Shown here piece by piece: positions 7,021 through 15,720 of a DNA stretch of 20,471 nucleotides. The translations under genes and the position numbers were made by a program. This DNA comes from Bacteroides sp. Lineage in GTDB: Bacteria > Bacteroidota > Bacteroidia > Bacteroidales > Bacteroidaceae. Under the pieces are notes generated by a model, which did not search any database, had not been told where the DNA came from, and saw nothing but the letters and a program-made list of their open reading frames with translations. Each line of letters opens with the position of its first letter. The first letter of the stretch is position 1. Location of the stretch: positions 1 through 20,471 of the forward strand of contig DXWV01000035.1 of the NCBI GenBank assembly GCA_019416685.1, read 5' to 3'.

Positions 7021-7029
7021 TACCTTTGC
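7021..7029 (+). promoter_or_regulatory. -7 promoter box for the histidine kinase gene
   Basis: TACCTTTGC, a perfect -7 match, lies 25 bp before the ATG at 7055 and just after the valS terminator, so the kinase gene is likely transcribed on its own. No clear -33 TTTG is visible in the T-rich stretch upstream. Confidence 0.6.
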
Positions 7030-7054
7030 CTCTGTTATAAAAACAATCAAACAA

Positions 7055-8941
7055 ATGAAACAGGCAACTCTATTATTGTCTTTTATTGCTTTACTACTAT
7101 ATGGAACGAGCTCTTCTATATTTGCTCATGGCAACAATGGAGAAGAAATTTTATTTTTGAACTCAATAAATTTTAATCTACCCTGGGCAAAGGCTATGTA
7201 TTGGCATGCCAGTGAAGACTTGGAAAAGAAAGGGTTTAATGTAAAAGCAGAATCATTATCCGTGCCTGCTCTTAGAGACCAAAGTGAAGTGGATGCAGTA
7301 TTGTTGCATCTGAAAGAAAAATATCCACTCCCTCCAAAATTGATAGTTATGATAGGTGATCCTGGCTGGATTGTATGCCGGGAACTTTTTGATGGAATTT
7401 GGAAAGATGTTCCCGTGATTATAACCAATTCCCGTGAGCATTTGCCGGCTACGCTTGAAGTTCTTTTATCTCACGAACCATTGACTGCAGCTAATTCTGT
7501 TTCGGCAGATGTCTGGCGTAAAGGATACAATGTCACGTTTTTACGTCAGGTATATTACGTTAAGGAAACCATAGAGTTAATGCAGAAGATAATGCCCGAA
7601 ATGAAACGTATTGCTTTTATTTCAGACGATCGTTATATTAGTAAGATGGCTTGTTCGGATGTAGAAAATGCTGTTGAGAATTTCTTTCCGGATCAGGAGC
7701 TTCATCAGCTTTCCACGACTTTTCTTTCTACTGAAATGCTATTGGATACGCTGCGTAGTTATGATCGTACTACCGGACTTATTTATTACTCTTGGTTCGA
7801 GTCTCACAATCGTAATGATAATAATTATCTCTTTGATCATTTGCAGGATATTATTCATAATTTTGTTCATACTCCTTTGTTTTTGCTTGCTGCTGAAGAT
7901 CTGTCCAAAGATACTTTCGCCGGCGGTTATTATGTGTCTTCTGAGTCTTTTGGTAATTCATTGCTTTCCATAATTTATCGTGTATTAGATGGGGAATCGC
8001 CCCGGGATATCCCCGGAATGGACGGTGGAATGCCTTCTGCTACTCTCTGTTATCCGGTGTTGCAGGAACATGAGATCCCAGAATCCCTTTATCCGGAAGA
8101 TGTGATTTATGTGAACAAGCCGGCCCCTTTTCTGGAACAGTACGAGAAGCAGTTACTTTGGGCGGGTATTTCTTTTTTAGTGGTGGTGATTGCTGTTATC
8201 TATTATATTTCTATTCTTAAAAAGGCGTATGGCCGTCTGAAAGAGGCAAAGGAGCAGGCGGAAGTTGCCAATCAGCTAAAATCAGCTTTCCTTGCCAATA
8301 TGAGTCATGAGATTCGTACTCCTCTGAATGCCATTGTGGGTTTCTCTAATATGTTGCCTCATGTTGAGGGGAAGGAAGAGATGGAGGAGTATGTTTGTAT
8401 TATTGAGAATAATACAAATTTACTTCTTCAGTTAATCAGTGATATTTTGGATATGGCGAAAATAGGAGCCGGGACATATGATTTTCATGAAACGTATGTG
8501 GATGTCAATTCGATACTGGATGAAATAGAACAAAGTATCCGGTTGAGAATTAAAAATGAGAAAGTGGATCTTATTTTTGAAGAACGCTTACCACAATGTG
8601 TATTATATACTGACCGGAACAGACTGATACAAGTGATAACCAATTTCCTGACCAATGCTATTAAATTCACGGAAAACGGGACCATCACAATGGGATATCG
8701 TTTGAAAGATAAACATACAATTTATTTCTATGTCTCTGATACCGGGTGTGGTATGTCTGATGAACAGTGCCAACATGTGTTTGAACGATTTATAAAATAC
8801 AACTCGTTCATTCAGGGTACAGGATTAGGATTATCTATCTGTAAAATGATAATTGAAAAAATGGGCGGAAAAATAGGAGTCAACTCAACACCAGATAAAG
8901 GCTCTGTATTTTGGTTTACTCTTCCTTATCGACAAGAATAG
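7055..8941 (+). CDS. Membrane sensor histidine kinase with a periplasmic substrate-binding-protein-like domain
   Basis: 628 aa. A signal peptide (about 1-25, LLLSFIALLLYGTSSSIFA) precedes a periplasmic domain (about 30-360). Its alternating beta/alpha pattern (KLIVMIGDPGW, DVPVIITNSREH, KRIAFISDDRYI, TTGLIYYSWFES, FLLAAEDLSKDTFAGGYYVS) resembles ABC-transporter substrate-binding domains. One membrane helix follows at 367-388 and a short coiled linker. The HisKA domain has the phospho-acceptor His418 in MSHEIRTPLN. The ATPase domain has the N box (N530, N534 in TNFLTNAIKF), DTGCGM at 562-567 and GTGLGLS from 588. There is no receiver domain, and no response regulator gene lies in the window, so the partner is encoded elsewhere. 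The ligand cannot be read from the sequence. The kinase residues look intact. Confidence 0.92.
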   Translation: MKQATLLLSFIALLLYGTSSSIFAHGNNGEEILFLNSINFNLPWAKAMYWHASEDLEKKGFNVKAESLSVPALRDQSEVDAVLLHLKEKYPLPPKLIVMIGDPGWIVCRELFDGIWKDVPVIITNSREHLPATLEVLLSHEPLTAANSVSADVWRKGYNVTFLRQVYYVKETIELMQKIMPEMKRIAFISDDRYISKMACSDVENAVENFFPDQELHQLSTTFLSTEMLLDTLRSYDRTTGLIYYSWFESHNRNDNNYLFDHLQDIIHNFVHTPLFLLAAEDLSKDTFAGGYYVSSESFGNSLLSIIYRVLDGESPRDIPGMDGGMPSATLCYPVLQEHEIPESLYPEDVIYVNKPAPFLEQYEKQLLWAGISFLVVVIAVIYYISILKKAYGRLKEAKEQAEVANQLKSAFLANMSHEIRTPLNAIVGFSNMLPHVEGKEEMEEYVCIIENNTNLLLQLISDILDMAKIGAGTYDFHETYVDVNSILDEIEQSIRLRIKNEKVDLIFEERLPQCVLYTDRNRLIQVITNFLTNAIKFTENGTITMGYRLKDKHTIYFYVSDTGCGMSDEQCQHVFERFIKYNSFIQGTGLGLSICKMIIEKMGGKIGVNSTPDKGSVFWFTLPYRQE

Positions 8942-8945
8942 TATT

Positions 8946-8980
8946 TTTCCTGTCGGTAAAGGAAACTTTTATTATTTTTC
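8946..8980 (+). terminator. Weak hairpin between the convergent kinase and small acidic protein genes
   Basis: TTTCCT (8946-8951) and AGGAAA (8960-8965) pair across an 8-nt loop, followed by a T-rich stretch. It starts just after the kinase stop (8939-8941). The stem is short, so termination is uncertain; part of the T-rich tail is the end of the opposing gene. Confidence 0.35.
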
Positions 8981-9418
8981 AAGTAATTCTTTCAGAAAAC
9001 TATCCAGTTCTTCATCCAGACCTTTTAAAAGTTCGTCATTTACAAGCAGTGTATCATCATCTACCAGAAGTAATTCGGCTACTGTCTCTTTCTCTTCGTC
9101 TACTAACACAAAAGAGTAAGGTTTGAGGATTGTTAGCTTATCAAAATCTCCTCCGTCCTTCATCCGGCAAAGGATAGGCCGAAGAACACGTTCGGTATTC
9201 TCATAAAAATCATCACTTTCATACGCAGACCATTCGTCGATGGTCACATTGACCAGTTCATCGTCTTCGTCATCGAAGATGGATAGTTCGCCGGAATTCT
9301 GATTGGGTTGTATGTGAATATCTGTAACGATTGTTTGTTCGCAGCCGCAAGTAAACTTTGCGACTGCTTTTCGTATAGCCGATTCGATTGCAGATTGTGA
9401 TTGTTGACTCAGTTTCAT
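8972..9418 (-). CDS. Conserved hypothetical small acidic protein
   Basis: 148 aa with no signal peptide or membrane segment, so probably cytoplasmic. It is strikingly acidic (DDEDDE at about 49-54; ESDD; a tail with LDEELDSFLKELLEK) and has a CGC pair at about 24-26. The pattern is a short N-terminal helix, a beta-rich middle and an acidic C-terminal helix. I do not recognise a named family. The start is well supported: a strong AAGGAGG ribosome site lies 7 nt upstream and a -7 box at 9443-9450. The upstream lipoprotein gene ends 63 bp away, so the two may be partly co-transcribed, but the box suggests independent expression. It converges on the kinase gene with a 30-bp gap. Confidence 0.75.
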   Translation of the reverse strand: MKLSQQSQSAIESAIRKAVAKFTCGCEQTIVTDIHIQPNQNSGELSIFDDEDDELVNVTIDEWSAYESDDFYENTERVLRPILCRMKDGGDFDKLTILKPYSFVLVDEEKETVAELLLVDDDTLLVNDELLKGLDEELDSFLKELLEK

Positions 9419-9425
9419 TGGTTTT

Positions 9426-9432
9426 CCTCCTT
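9426..9432 (-). promoter_or_regulatory. Unusually strong Shine-Dalgarno site
   Basis: The leftward strand reads AAGGAGG, 7 nt before the ATG at 9418. Most genes in this window have only A-rich or no recognisable ribosome sites, as is usual in Bacteroides, so this one stands out and fixes the start. Confidence 0.65.
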
Positions 9433-9442
9433 TTATTTAGAT

Positions 9443-9450
9443 CAAAGGTA
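9443..9450 (-). promoter_or_regulatory. -7 promoter box for the small acidic protein gene
   Basis: The leftward strand reads TACCTTTG, a full match, 25 bp upstream of the ATG and inside the 63-bp gap after the lipoprotein gene. A TTTG lies 11 bp upstream, too close for a normal -33. Confidence 0.5.
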
Positions 9451-9481
9451 TAAAAAAAATGCAAACCCGACTATGTTTTGA

Positions 9482-10579
9482 TTAAAAATCATCATTAAAT
9501 CGGTTCATTTGCATATTTAATGATGACAATCCGGCTGTCCGTTTCTGTAACTCTACCACATAAAGACTGGTCATTACATAATTCGGTATTTCGGATATGT
9601 CTACATTATCTTTGTTTCTTTGATCTATTTTATCTATTTTGTGAGCCAGTTCCTGAGCTTTTAGTGCCCATGTTTCGGCCTGTTCCAGTTCGTCTTTTAT
9701 TTCGTAGTAAACAGCAATATTGTATGCAGACTGCATTTTCTTTTTATCACTTTTCGCTGTATTGAAAGCCTGTTCCCAAAGCTTGAAAGCCTTGTCCCAT
9801 GAGTTTTCACGGACGTATACGGCAGCATCACGCATATTTACGGAACCATTGTTGTAGAGATTGCGTGTGGCTGATGTCCAGTAGGGCAGGAGGTGTTTTA
9901 CAGGAATCGTTCCGGCAAACTCTGAAGCTTCTTGCTGTATCTGAGAATCTTTGATGAGGTGCGTCTGTACATATGAACTTGTGTTACCAAATTCTTCCCA
10001 GAAAATACTGTCATTAGGAGCGATGGTCAGCATGGGATTTTTACGCTTGGGAATGTAAATTCTAAGCGTTGGGTATACTTTTACATCTACACTACCATAA
10101 TAACAGCTCCAGTCCGGAATATAACGAATGGTTTTGGTTGCTTTTAGCTGAAGATTTTCCAGTGAGATCAGAAAGTCAACATCCAGATTTTCTGTCAGAT
10201 CTTTTACTTCTTCCTGAGTCAGTGTTTCTTCACGTGTAAATTTATCGTTGGCCCGCAGAGCAGAGTCACAAATAATAACTTCATCAAAATAGTTTTCGTT
10301 TGCTATGGCTTCAGCCAATGATTCAGCTGCTATTTTGGCATCTCCGTTGTGATAGGCTACAGCACGGACAATTTCATCGTCCTTCCGTGATGCGTCCGAC
10401 TCTATCCATTTATTGTCAGGCGTACTACTGGTATTGTTGACAATTGCGACCCGACGCAGTTCGGGAGGAAAGTTTATTTCCGCAGGCATCATATATTCGA
10501 TAGGAATTTGCTCTATTGTCTGGCATGAACTGAATACCAGACAGAAGAGTAACAATAACGAGAGTGAGTATTTTGCCAT
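9482..10579 (-). CDS. Putative lipoprotein with C-terminal TPR-like repeats (DUF6340-like)
   Basis: 365 aa. A lipoprotein signal peptide (MAKYSLSLLLLFCLVFSSC) has the lipobox cysteine at 19, so the product is expected to be lipid-anchored in the cell envelope. Residues about 35-230 form a mixed domain beginning PPELRRVAIVNNTS, with LDVDFLISLENLQLKATKT in the middle. Residues about 245-330 look like two TPR-type helical hairpins (WDKAFKLWEQAFNTAKSDKKKMQSAYNIAVYYEIKDELEQAETWALKAQELA). I associate this arrangement with DUF6340 lipoproteins of Bacteroidales, from memory. No enzymatic motif is seen; a scaffolding or envelope-assembly role would be a guess. It has its own promoter box, and a strong terminator separates it from secA. 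Confidence 0.78.
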   Translation of the reverse strand: MAKYSLSLLLLFCLVFSSCQTIEQIPIEYMMPAEINFPPELRRVAIVNNTSSTPDNKWIESDASRKDDEIVRAVAYHNGDAKIAAESLAEAIANENYFDEVIICDSALRANDKFTREETLTQEEVKDLTENLDVDFLISLENLQLKATKTIRYIPDWSCYYGSVDVKVYPTLRIYIPKRKNPMLTIAPNDSIFWEEFGNTSSYVQTHLIKDSQIQQEASEFAGTIPVKHLLPYWTSATRNLYNNGSVNMRDAAVYVRENSWDKAFKLWEQAFNTAKSDKKKMQSAYNIAVYYEIKDELEQAETWALKAQELAHKIDKIDQRNKDNVDISEIPNYVMTSLYVVELQKRTAGLSSLNMQMNRFNDDF

Positions 10580-10597
10580 AGTTTGCTTTCTTTTTCA

Positions 10598-10606
10598 GCA
10601 AAAGTA
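10598..10606 (-). promoter_or_regulatory. -7 promoter box for the lipoprotein gene
   Basis: The leftward strand reads TACTTTTGC (TA, CT, TTTG, C), a full match, 19 bp upstream of the ATG at 10579 and directly downstream of the terminator at 10624-10664. Confidence 0.6.
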
Positions 10607-10623
10607 CGATTTTGTATGAATAA

Positions 10624-10664
10624 AAAAAAGTTCAAAACAATATTTAATTGTTTTGAACTTTTTT
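10624..10664 (-). terminator. Strong terminator downstream of secA
   Basis: Perfect 18-bp arms at 10624-10641 and 10647-10664 around a 5-nt loop. Read leftward, the stem ends in an unbroken U-run, as expected for termination of the secA transcript. The symmetric A and T tracts would also stop rightward transcription. It lies about 120 nt after the secA stop, with element C in between. Confidence 0.92.
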
Positions 10665-10777
10665 AGAAGTTAGAATTTAGTAGTCAGTAGTCAGAATCCC
10701 TTCGGCATGACAATGCTTTCATACTGCATAGATTCTAACTACTAACTACTGAATTCTAGCTACTGATTCTAACTTCT
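10665..10777 (-). repeat. Intergenic hairpin element C in the secA 3' untranslated region
   Basis: The left arm (10665-10697) and right arm (10732-10777) are inverted copies built from short units such as TAGTCAG/AACTACT and GAAGTTAGAATT. The right arm has about one extra 13-bp unit. The 34-nt core (10698-10731) contains, on the leftward strand, CTATGCAGTATGAAAGC, matching element A at 14 of 17 positions. It begins about 6 nt after the secA stop (10783-10785). The arm sequence is unrelated to the 7-mers of A and D. Confidence 0.7.
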
Positions 10778-10782
10778 GAATC

Positions 10783-13700
10783 TTACGCCCTTCCGTGGCA
10801 GTTTTTGTACTTCTTACCGCTGCCGCAAGGACAAGGATCGTTGCGTCCTACTGTTTTTTCTGCACGTACGGGTTCACGCTTTACAGCTTCGCGGGTATCC
10901 TGCTGTGCAGCAGCTTGCTGATTCGGATCGTTCAGGTCTTGTTTCTGTTCACGATATTTACTCAAATCCTGGCGGCGTTCGGGAGCGGCTTCACGTACTT
11001 CTACACGTTGTGCCTGTTCGGGAGCTTCCTGCACCGGGATTTGTCCGCGCATCAGAATAGATACGGTTTGATTATTGATCTTGTTTACCATAGTATCAAA
11101 CAAGTTCACAGATTCCAGTTTATAGATCAATAGCGGATCTTTCTGTTCATAGCTGGCATTTTGTACCGAATGTTTCAACTCATCCAGTTCGCGGAGGTTT
11201 TCTTTCCATGCTTCGTCAATTACGTGAAGCAGGATTGATTTCTCAAATGATTTCACTACCTCTTTAGACTCACTTTCGTAAGCAGCTTTCAGATTACAAG
11301 AGATGTTGTACATGCGTTTTCCGTCTGTGATAGGAATCAAGATGTTTTCGTACATATGTCCCTGGTTTTCATATACCTGTTTGATTACAGGGTTCGCTAT
11401 TTGTGCCAGACGTTCACTCTTACGCTTGAAGTTAGCCATTGCTTGATCAAAGGTTTTTTCTACCAGTGCCTCCTTCTTTTCACTGCGGAATTCCTCTTCT
11501 GTGAAAGGAGTCTCCATGGCCAATGTCTGAAGTAGGTCGAACTTACAGTTTTCGTATTCTGCATTGTTTTCGATGGCAGCTGCACAACGGTCCCAGATCA
11601 TATTTACAATATCCATACCGATACGTTCACCCATTAATGCATGACGACGTTTCGTATAAACTACTGTACGTTGCTTATTCATTACGTCATCATATTCCAG
11701 CAAACGTTTACGGATACCGAAGTTATTTTCTTCCACCTTCTTCTGTGCACGTTCAATGGAATTTGAAATCATTTTATGCTCGATCATTTCTCCTTCCTGG
11801 AATCCAAGTCTGTCCATTACACCGGCAATACGGTCAGAAGAGAAAAGGCGCATCAAATCGTCTTCCAGAGAAACGAAGAATACAGAAGAACCCGGGTCAC
11901 CCTGGCGTCCGGCACGACCACGCAACTGGCGGTCTACACGGCGGGATTCGTGACGTTCTGTACCAATAATAGCCAAACCACCGGCAGCCTTAACTTCCGG
12001 ACTCAGCTTGATATCGGTACCACGACCTGCCATGTTGGTAGCAATGGTTACTGTTCCACTCAAACCGGCAGTTGCTACAATGTCGGCTTCTCGTTGGTGT
12101 AACTTAGCATTCAATACCTTATGGTCAATTTTGCGCATAGTCAACATCTTACTCAGCATTTCGGAGATTTCTACCGAAGTAGTACCTACCAGTACCGGGC
12201 GGCCGGCATTGACCAATTGCTCTATTTCCTCAATAACGGCTTTATATTTTTCGCGTTTTGTTTTATAAACGCGGTCGTTCATATCTTTACGGGCAATAGG
12301 ACGGTTGGTGGGGATCACCACTACATCGAGTTTGTAGATGTCCCAAAGTTCACCTGCTTCTGTTTCGGCAGTACCGGTCATACCCGATAGTTTGTGATAC
12401 ATACGGAAATAGTTCTGCAATGTAATAGTAGCAAAAGTTTGTGTCGCTGCTTCCACTTTTACACGCTCTTTAGCTTCGATTGCCTGGTGAAGTCCGTCCG
12501 AATAACGACGACCTTCCATAATACGGCCGGTTTGTTCATCAACAATCTTCACCTGTCCGTCGATAACGACATATTCGTCATCTTTCTCAAACATAGTATA
12601 TGCTTTCAGCAACTGATTGATCGTATGCACGCGTTCCGATTTGATGGCGTAGTTAGTCATCAGGGCATCTTTCTTTTCCAGTTTCTGCTCGTCACTCAGA
12701 TCCTTCTCATTTTCCAGTTCAGAGAGCTGTGCTGCGATATCCGGTAATACAAACAGAGTCGGGTCGTCAGAGTTACCTGTGATCAGATCCACACCTTTGT
12801 CCGTCAGGTCTACGCTGTTCATCTTTTCTTCAATAACGAAATACAATGGGTCAGTAGCCTCATGCATACGTTTATTGTTCTGTTCCATGTAGATCTCTTC
12901 TGTTTTCAGCATACCGGCTTTGATACCCTGTTCACTCAAGAACTTGATCAATGCTTTGTTTTTGGGTAATGCCTTATGACTGCGGAAGAGAGCGAGGAAT
13001 CCTTCTTCTACCTCTTTTTTATCGTTTGATGCAATTAATCTTTTAGCATCTGTCAGATATTTGGTTGCCAATACCTTCTGGGCTTCTACAAGACGTTCTA
13101 CCAGTGGGCAAAGAGATTCGAAAAGCTGGTCTTCACCTTTAGGAACAGGACCGGAGATAATCAATGGGGTACGGGCATCATCAATCAATACAGAGTCTAC
13201 CTCATCGACAATGGCATAGTTATGTTGGCGTTGTACAAGGTCTTTGGGGCTGATGGCCATATTGTCGCGCAGGTAGTCGAAACCAAATTCATTATTTGTA
13301 CCGAAAGTAATATCAGCCAGATAAGCCTGACGACGTGCATCTGAGTTTGGCTGATGACGGTCGATACAGTCAACGCTTAACCCATGGAACATATAAAGCG
13401 GTCCCATCCATTCGGAGTCACGTTTTGCCAGGTAGTCATTCACTGTTACTACATGTACACCGTTTCCTGTCAGTGCATTGAGGAATACAGGCAGGGTTGC
13501 TACGAGGGTTTTACCTTCACCTGTTGCCATTTCGGCAATTTTTCCTTTATGAAGTACTACACCACCAAAAAGCTGTACATCATAGTGAATCATATTCCAT
13601 ACCGTGTCATTTCCACCGGCATTCCAATGATTCTGATAGATAGCTTTGTCACCTTCGATACGTACGAAATCTTTAGTTGCGGCCAGTGTACGGTCAAAGT

Positions 13701-14097
13701 CCGTAGCGGTTACCACAATTTCTTCATTTTCGGTGAAACGTCTGGCTGTGTCTTTTACAATAGAGAAGGCTACCGGGAGTACTTCTTCCAGTGCTTTTTC
13801 ATATATTTCGAGTATCTCTTTTTCGAGTTTATCAATTTGAACAAATACTTCTTCGCGATCTTCCAGTTCTATTGATTCAATACTCGCTTTCAGTTCTTCC
13901 ACTTTGGCACGTTCCTGAGTAGCAGAGTTGTAGATGTATTGTTTCAATTCTTGTGTTTTGGCGCGAAGTCCATCATTATCCAATTTCTCAACCTCAGGGT
14001 AAGCTGCTTTGATTTTGTCTACCCAAGGTTGAATTTCTTTCATGTCTCGTGTGGATTTGTTTCCGAAAATCGAGCTCAAAAATTCATTAAATCCCAT
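10783..14097 (-). CDS. secA: Preprotein translocase ATPase SecA
   Basis: Motor ATPase that drives unfolded preproteins through SecYEG at the inner membrane. 1104 aa, longer than the roughly 900 aa of E. coli SecA, as in other Bacteroidetes. Walker A is ATGEGKT (191-197); the DEAD-type Walker B is DEVD (298-301), followed by SVLIDDARTPLIISG. Residues about 320-500 hold an extra segment between the first nucleotide-binding domain and RVHTINQLLKAYTMF. The second motor domain has SGMTGTAETEAGE, ATNMAGRGTDIKL and RQLRGRAGRQGDPGSS. The C-terminus has a variable Q-rich linker and a zinc-binding SEC-C tail with C1089, C1091, C1100 and H1101. The start is the family-typical MGFNEFLSSIFGNKS. Only 48 bp separate it from the upstream pseudo-phosphatase gene and no promoter box is seen there, so co-transcription is likely. 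Confidence 0.98.
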   Translation of the reverse strand: MGFNEFLSSIFGNKSTRDMKEIQPWVDKIKAAYPEVEKLDNDGLRAKTQELKQYIYNSATQERAKVEELKASIESIELEDREEVFVQIDKLEKEILEIYEKALEEVLPVAFSIVKDTARRFTENEEIVVTATDFDRTLAATKDFVRIEGDKAIYQNHWNAGGNDTVWNMIHYDVQLFGGVVLHKGKIAEMATGEGKTLVATLPVFLNALTGNGVHVVTVNDYLAKRDSEWMGPLYMFHGLSVDCIDRHQPNSDARRQAYLADITFGTNNEFGFDYLRDNMAISPKDLVQRQHNYAIVDEVDSVLIDDARTPLIISGPVPKGEDQLFESLCPLVERLVEAQKVLATKYLTDAKRLIASNDKKEVEEGFLALFRSHKALPKNKALIKFLSEQGIKAGMLKTEEIYMEQNNKRMHEATDPLYFVIEEKMNSVDLTDKGVDLITGNSDDPTLFVLPDIAAQLSELENEKDLSDEQKLEKKDALMTNYAIKSERVHTINQLLKAYTMFEKDDEYVVIDGQVKIVDEQTGRIMEGRRYSDGLHQAIEAKERVKVEAATQTFATITLQNYFRMYHKLSGMTGTAETEAGELWDIYKLDVVVIPTNRPIARKDMNDRVYKTKREKYKAVIEEIEQLVNAGRPVLVGTTSVEISEMLSKMLTMRKIDHKVLNAKLHQREADIVATAGLSGTVTIATNMAGRGTDIKLSPEVKAAGGLAIIGTERHESRRVDRQLRGRAGRQGDPGSSVFFVSLEDDLMRLFSSDRIAGVMDRLGFQEGEMIEHKMISNSIERAQKKVEENNFGIRKRLLEYDDVMNKQRTVVYTKRRHALMGERIGMDIVNMIWDRCAAAIENNAEYENCKFDLLQTLAMETPFTEEEFRSEKKEALVEKTFDQAMANFKRKSERLAQIANPVIKQVYENQGHMYENILIPITDGKRMYNISCNLKAAYESESKEVVKSFEKSILLHVIDEAWKENLRELDELKHSVQNASYEQKDPLLIYKLESVNLFDTMVNKINNQTVSILMRGQIPVQEAPEQAQRVEVREAAPERRQDLSKYREQKQDLNDPNQQAAAQQDTREAVKREPVRAEKTVGRNDPCPCGSGKKYKNCHGRA

Positions 14098-14145
14098 TTG
14101 TGTATTATATTTATTATTATTTACTAAGTTGAAAAAAGTGTGTTT

Positions 14146-15720
14146 TTACCGTATGGTAAGTGGAGTTGAAGAGCAGGCATTAGGAGCCCGTATCCTCATA
14201 GTATGAGCCAGTGTTGGTGCGATATGGCCTACACTTACAGGGGTTTCTATAATCTCCGGTTTTACCGAGTTACCAAAAAACACAAGTGGTACCGGGATAT
14301 GCGCACTGCGGATTATTCTGTTTTCCGTCGGATTGGATTCATTGACAATTGTCCATCCCGGCAGTACCTCAATGAGCAGGTCTCCCGAACGCTTACGGTG
14401 AAATCCGTTGCGTATCAGTTCTATTTCCGGTGTCCATGAGCCTAAAAGCAATCGTTGTGCCGAATATGCTTCGTTTACACCGCTGAATTGCATCAAGAAA
14501 TCGGCTGCTTTATTCTGTATTTCTGAAAGATCGAGTTGTTTCTTCTCTATCAGTTTATGGTTGAGATATATTTGTTGGTCATAATAAGCCTCTACATATT
14601 GTCCTTCGCCGTAAGTGGCCATCAGAAACATATTCAGCAGGGCTGCGCAACGATTCAGATGGAATTCTCCTCCGGGAATGCGGTAAAGCCCGTGATCGGC
14701 CGATTCTGTGTCTACATATCCTGTAGAAGTAATACAGAAAAGCACATTCTGAAGTCCTATTTTTTTGTCGATCACATCCAACAGGTGGGCGATACTGCGG
14801 TCCAGTCTTACGTATGTATCCTGCAATTCCATAGCACACTCCTGTGAGGTTTTATGGGCATAATTGCCAGCATAATACATCAGCGAAAGCATGTCCGGAA
14901 CTTCATCTTTTCCTATGTTACTTTTATCCAGTAATTCTTCGGTCAGTAAGTTTACCTCGTCATTAACAAACGGACTGGCTATCAGTCTGCGGAACTTATT
15001 TCTCCGGTCATCATCAAATTTATATTTGAAAGGGGTGTCTCTCCATTCCGGCAGATAAATATATTTCTCCATGGGATGAACCGGTGTCCATGTCATATCT
15101 CCGATACGGAAATCAACAGCCTGACGATCATTGTATTGGCTAACCCACCAGGGAAATTCTGTATAATAAGTGGTGCTACACCATTTTCCGGTATTGCTAT
15201 TCAGCCAGAAAGCACCGTTTCCGGCATGTCCTGCTGCAAATATGGCAGCATCACGGAAAGGGGCAATAGCGTATACCAGCCCTTTGTTGCGTGTAGCTAT
15301 TTTAAGTTCATCGGCGATAGTGGAAGTGAGCAATAGGGCGGGAGAACTGCTCTCGTCTGTATAGTTTCCCATAAATGCCGGATCGTCCACACAGTTAATA
15401 GGGCGTAGTGTCGAAATATCCAACCATTGATTGGCGGTAATTCCGTTCATAGAAGGCGTTGTTCCGGTATAAATGGCAGCTATAGCCGAGGCGCGGTCTA
15501 CTTTGCTGAAGTTATATTCCGCATTACGAAATACTTTGCCTTCTTTCCAGAGTCTTTTGAATCCTTTTTCGCCATATAGGGAGGAGAAAGCTTCCAAATA
15601 GTCTGTACGCAACTGATCAATGGTCAGGCCTACCACCAGTTTTGGAGTAGCAGGTAGCGGCTGAGCCTGTAGCCCGGTAATGGTAAGTACAGTAAGTATG
15701 GAAGTCAGTAATCCTTTCAT
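14146..15720 (-). CDS. PafA-like alkaline phosphatase superfamily protein, probably catalytically inactive
   Basis: 524 aa with a signal peptide (about 1-20), so exported. It aligns over its length with PafA-type alkaline phosphatases: KLVVGLTIDQLRTDYL at the N-terminus, IYTGTTPSMNGITANQW, AGHAGNGAFW, DTYVRLDRSI, RKRSGDLLIEV and GHIAPTLAHTM. Against Elizabethkingia PafA from memory, D38 is kept (D35) and N100 is kept (N97), but most of the active site is lost. Nucleophile T79 aligns with R76, D305 with N286, H309 with K290, D352/H353 with T333/G334, and H486 falls in an NPTENRI segment without His. A SADHG string at 340-344 is 8 residues downstream of where the metal pair belongs. Its ATG overlaps the stop of the DUF4105 gene (ATGA), and secA follows after 48 bp. 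A structural or binding role in the envelope is my inference. Confidence 0.82.
   Translation of the reverse strand: MKGLLTSILTVLTITGLQAQPLPATPKLVVGLTIDQLRTDYLEAFSSLYGEKGFKRLWKEGKVFRNAEYNFSKVDRASAIAAIYTGTTPSMNGITANQWLDISTLRPINCVDDPAFMGNYTDESSSPALLLTSTIADELKIATRNKGLVYAIAPFRDAAIFAAGHAGNGAFWLNSNTGKWCSTTYYTEFPWWVSQYNDRQAVDFRIGDMTWTPVHPMEKYIYLPEWRDTPFKYKFDDDRRNKFRRLIASPFVNDEVNLLTEELLDKSNIGKDEVPDMLSLMYYAGNYAHKTSQECAMELQDTYVRLDRSIAHLLDVIDKKIGLQNVLFCITSTGYVDTESADHGLYRIPGGEFHLNRCAALLNMFLMATYGEGQYVEAYYDQQIYLNHKLIEKKQLDLSEIQNKAADFLMQFSGVNEAYSAQRLLLGSWTPEIELIRNGFHRKRSGDLLIEVLPGWTIVNESNPTENRIIRSAHIPVPLVFFGNSVKPEIIETPVSVGHIAPTLAHTMRIRAPNACSSTPLTIR

Noticed and set aside
11523..11969. Long open frame on the + strand opposite secA
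   Set aside because: It is the antisense shadow of conserved SecA coding sequence, with low-quality composition and no promoter or ribosome site.
13384..13875. Second long open frame opposite secA (163 codons)
   Set aside because: Antisense to the conserved SecA N-terminal motor region; the protein is rich in Phe, Tyr and Cys, typical of shadow frames.
14146..15720. Active alkaline phosphatase (PafA)
   Set aside because: The fold is right, but most aligned catalytic and metal-binding residues are replaced, so I call it a probable pseudoenzyme.
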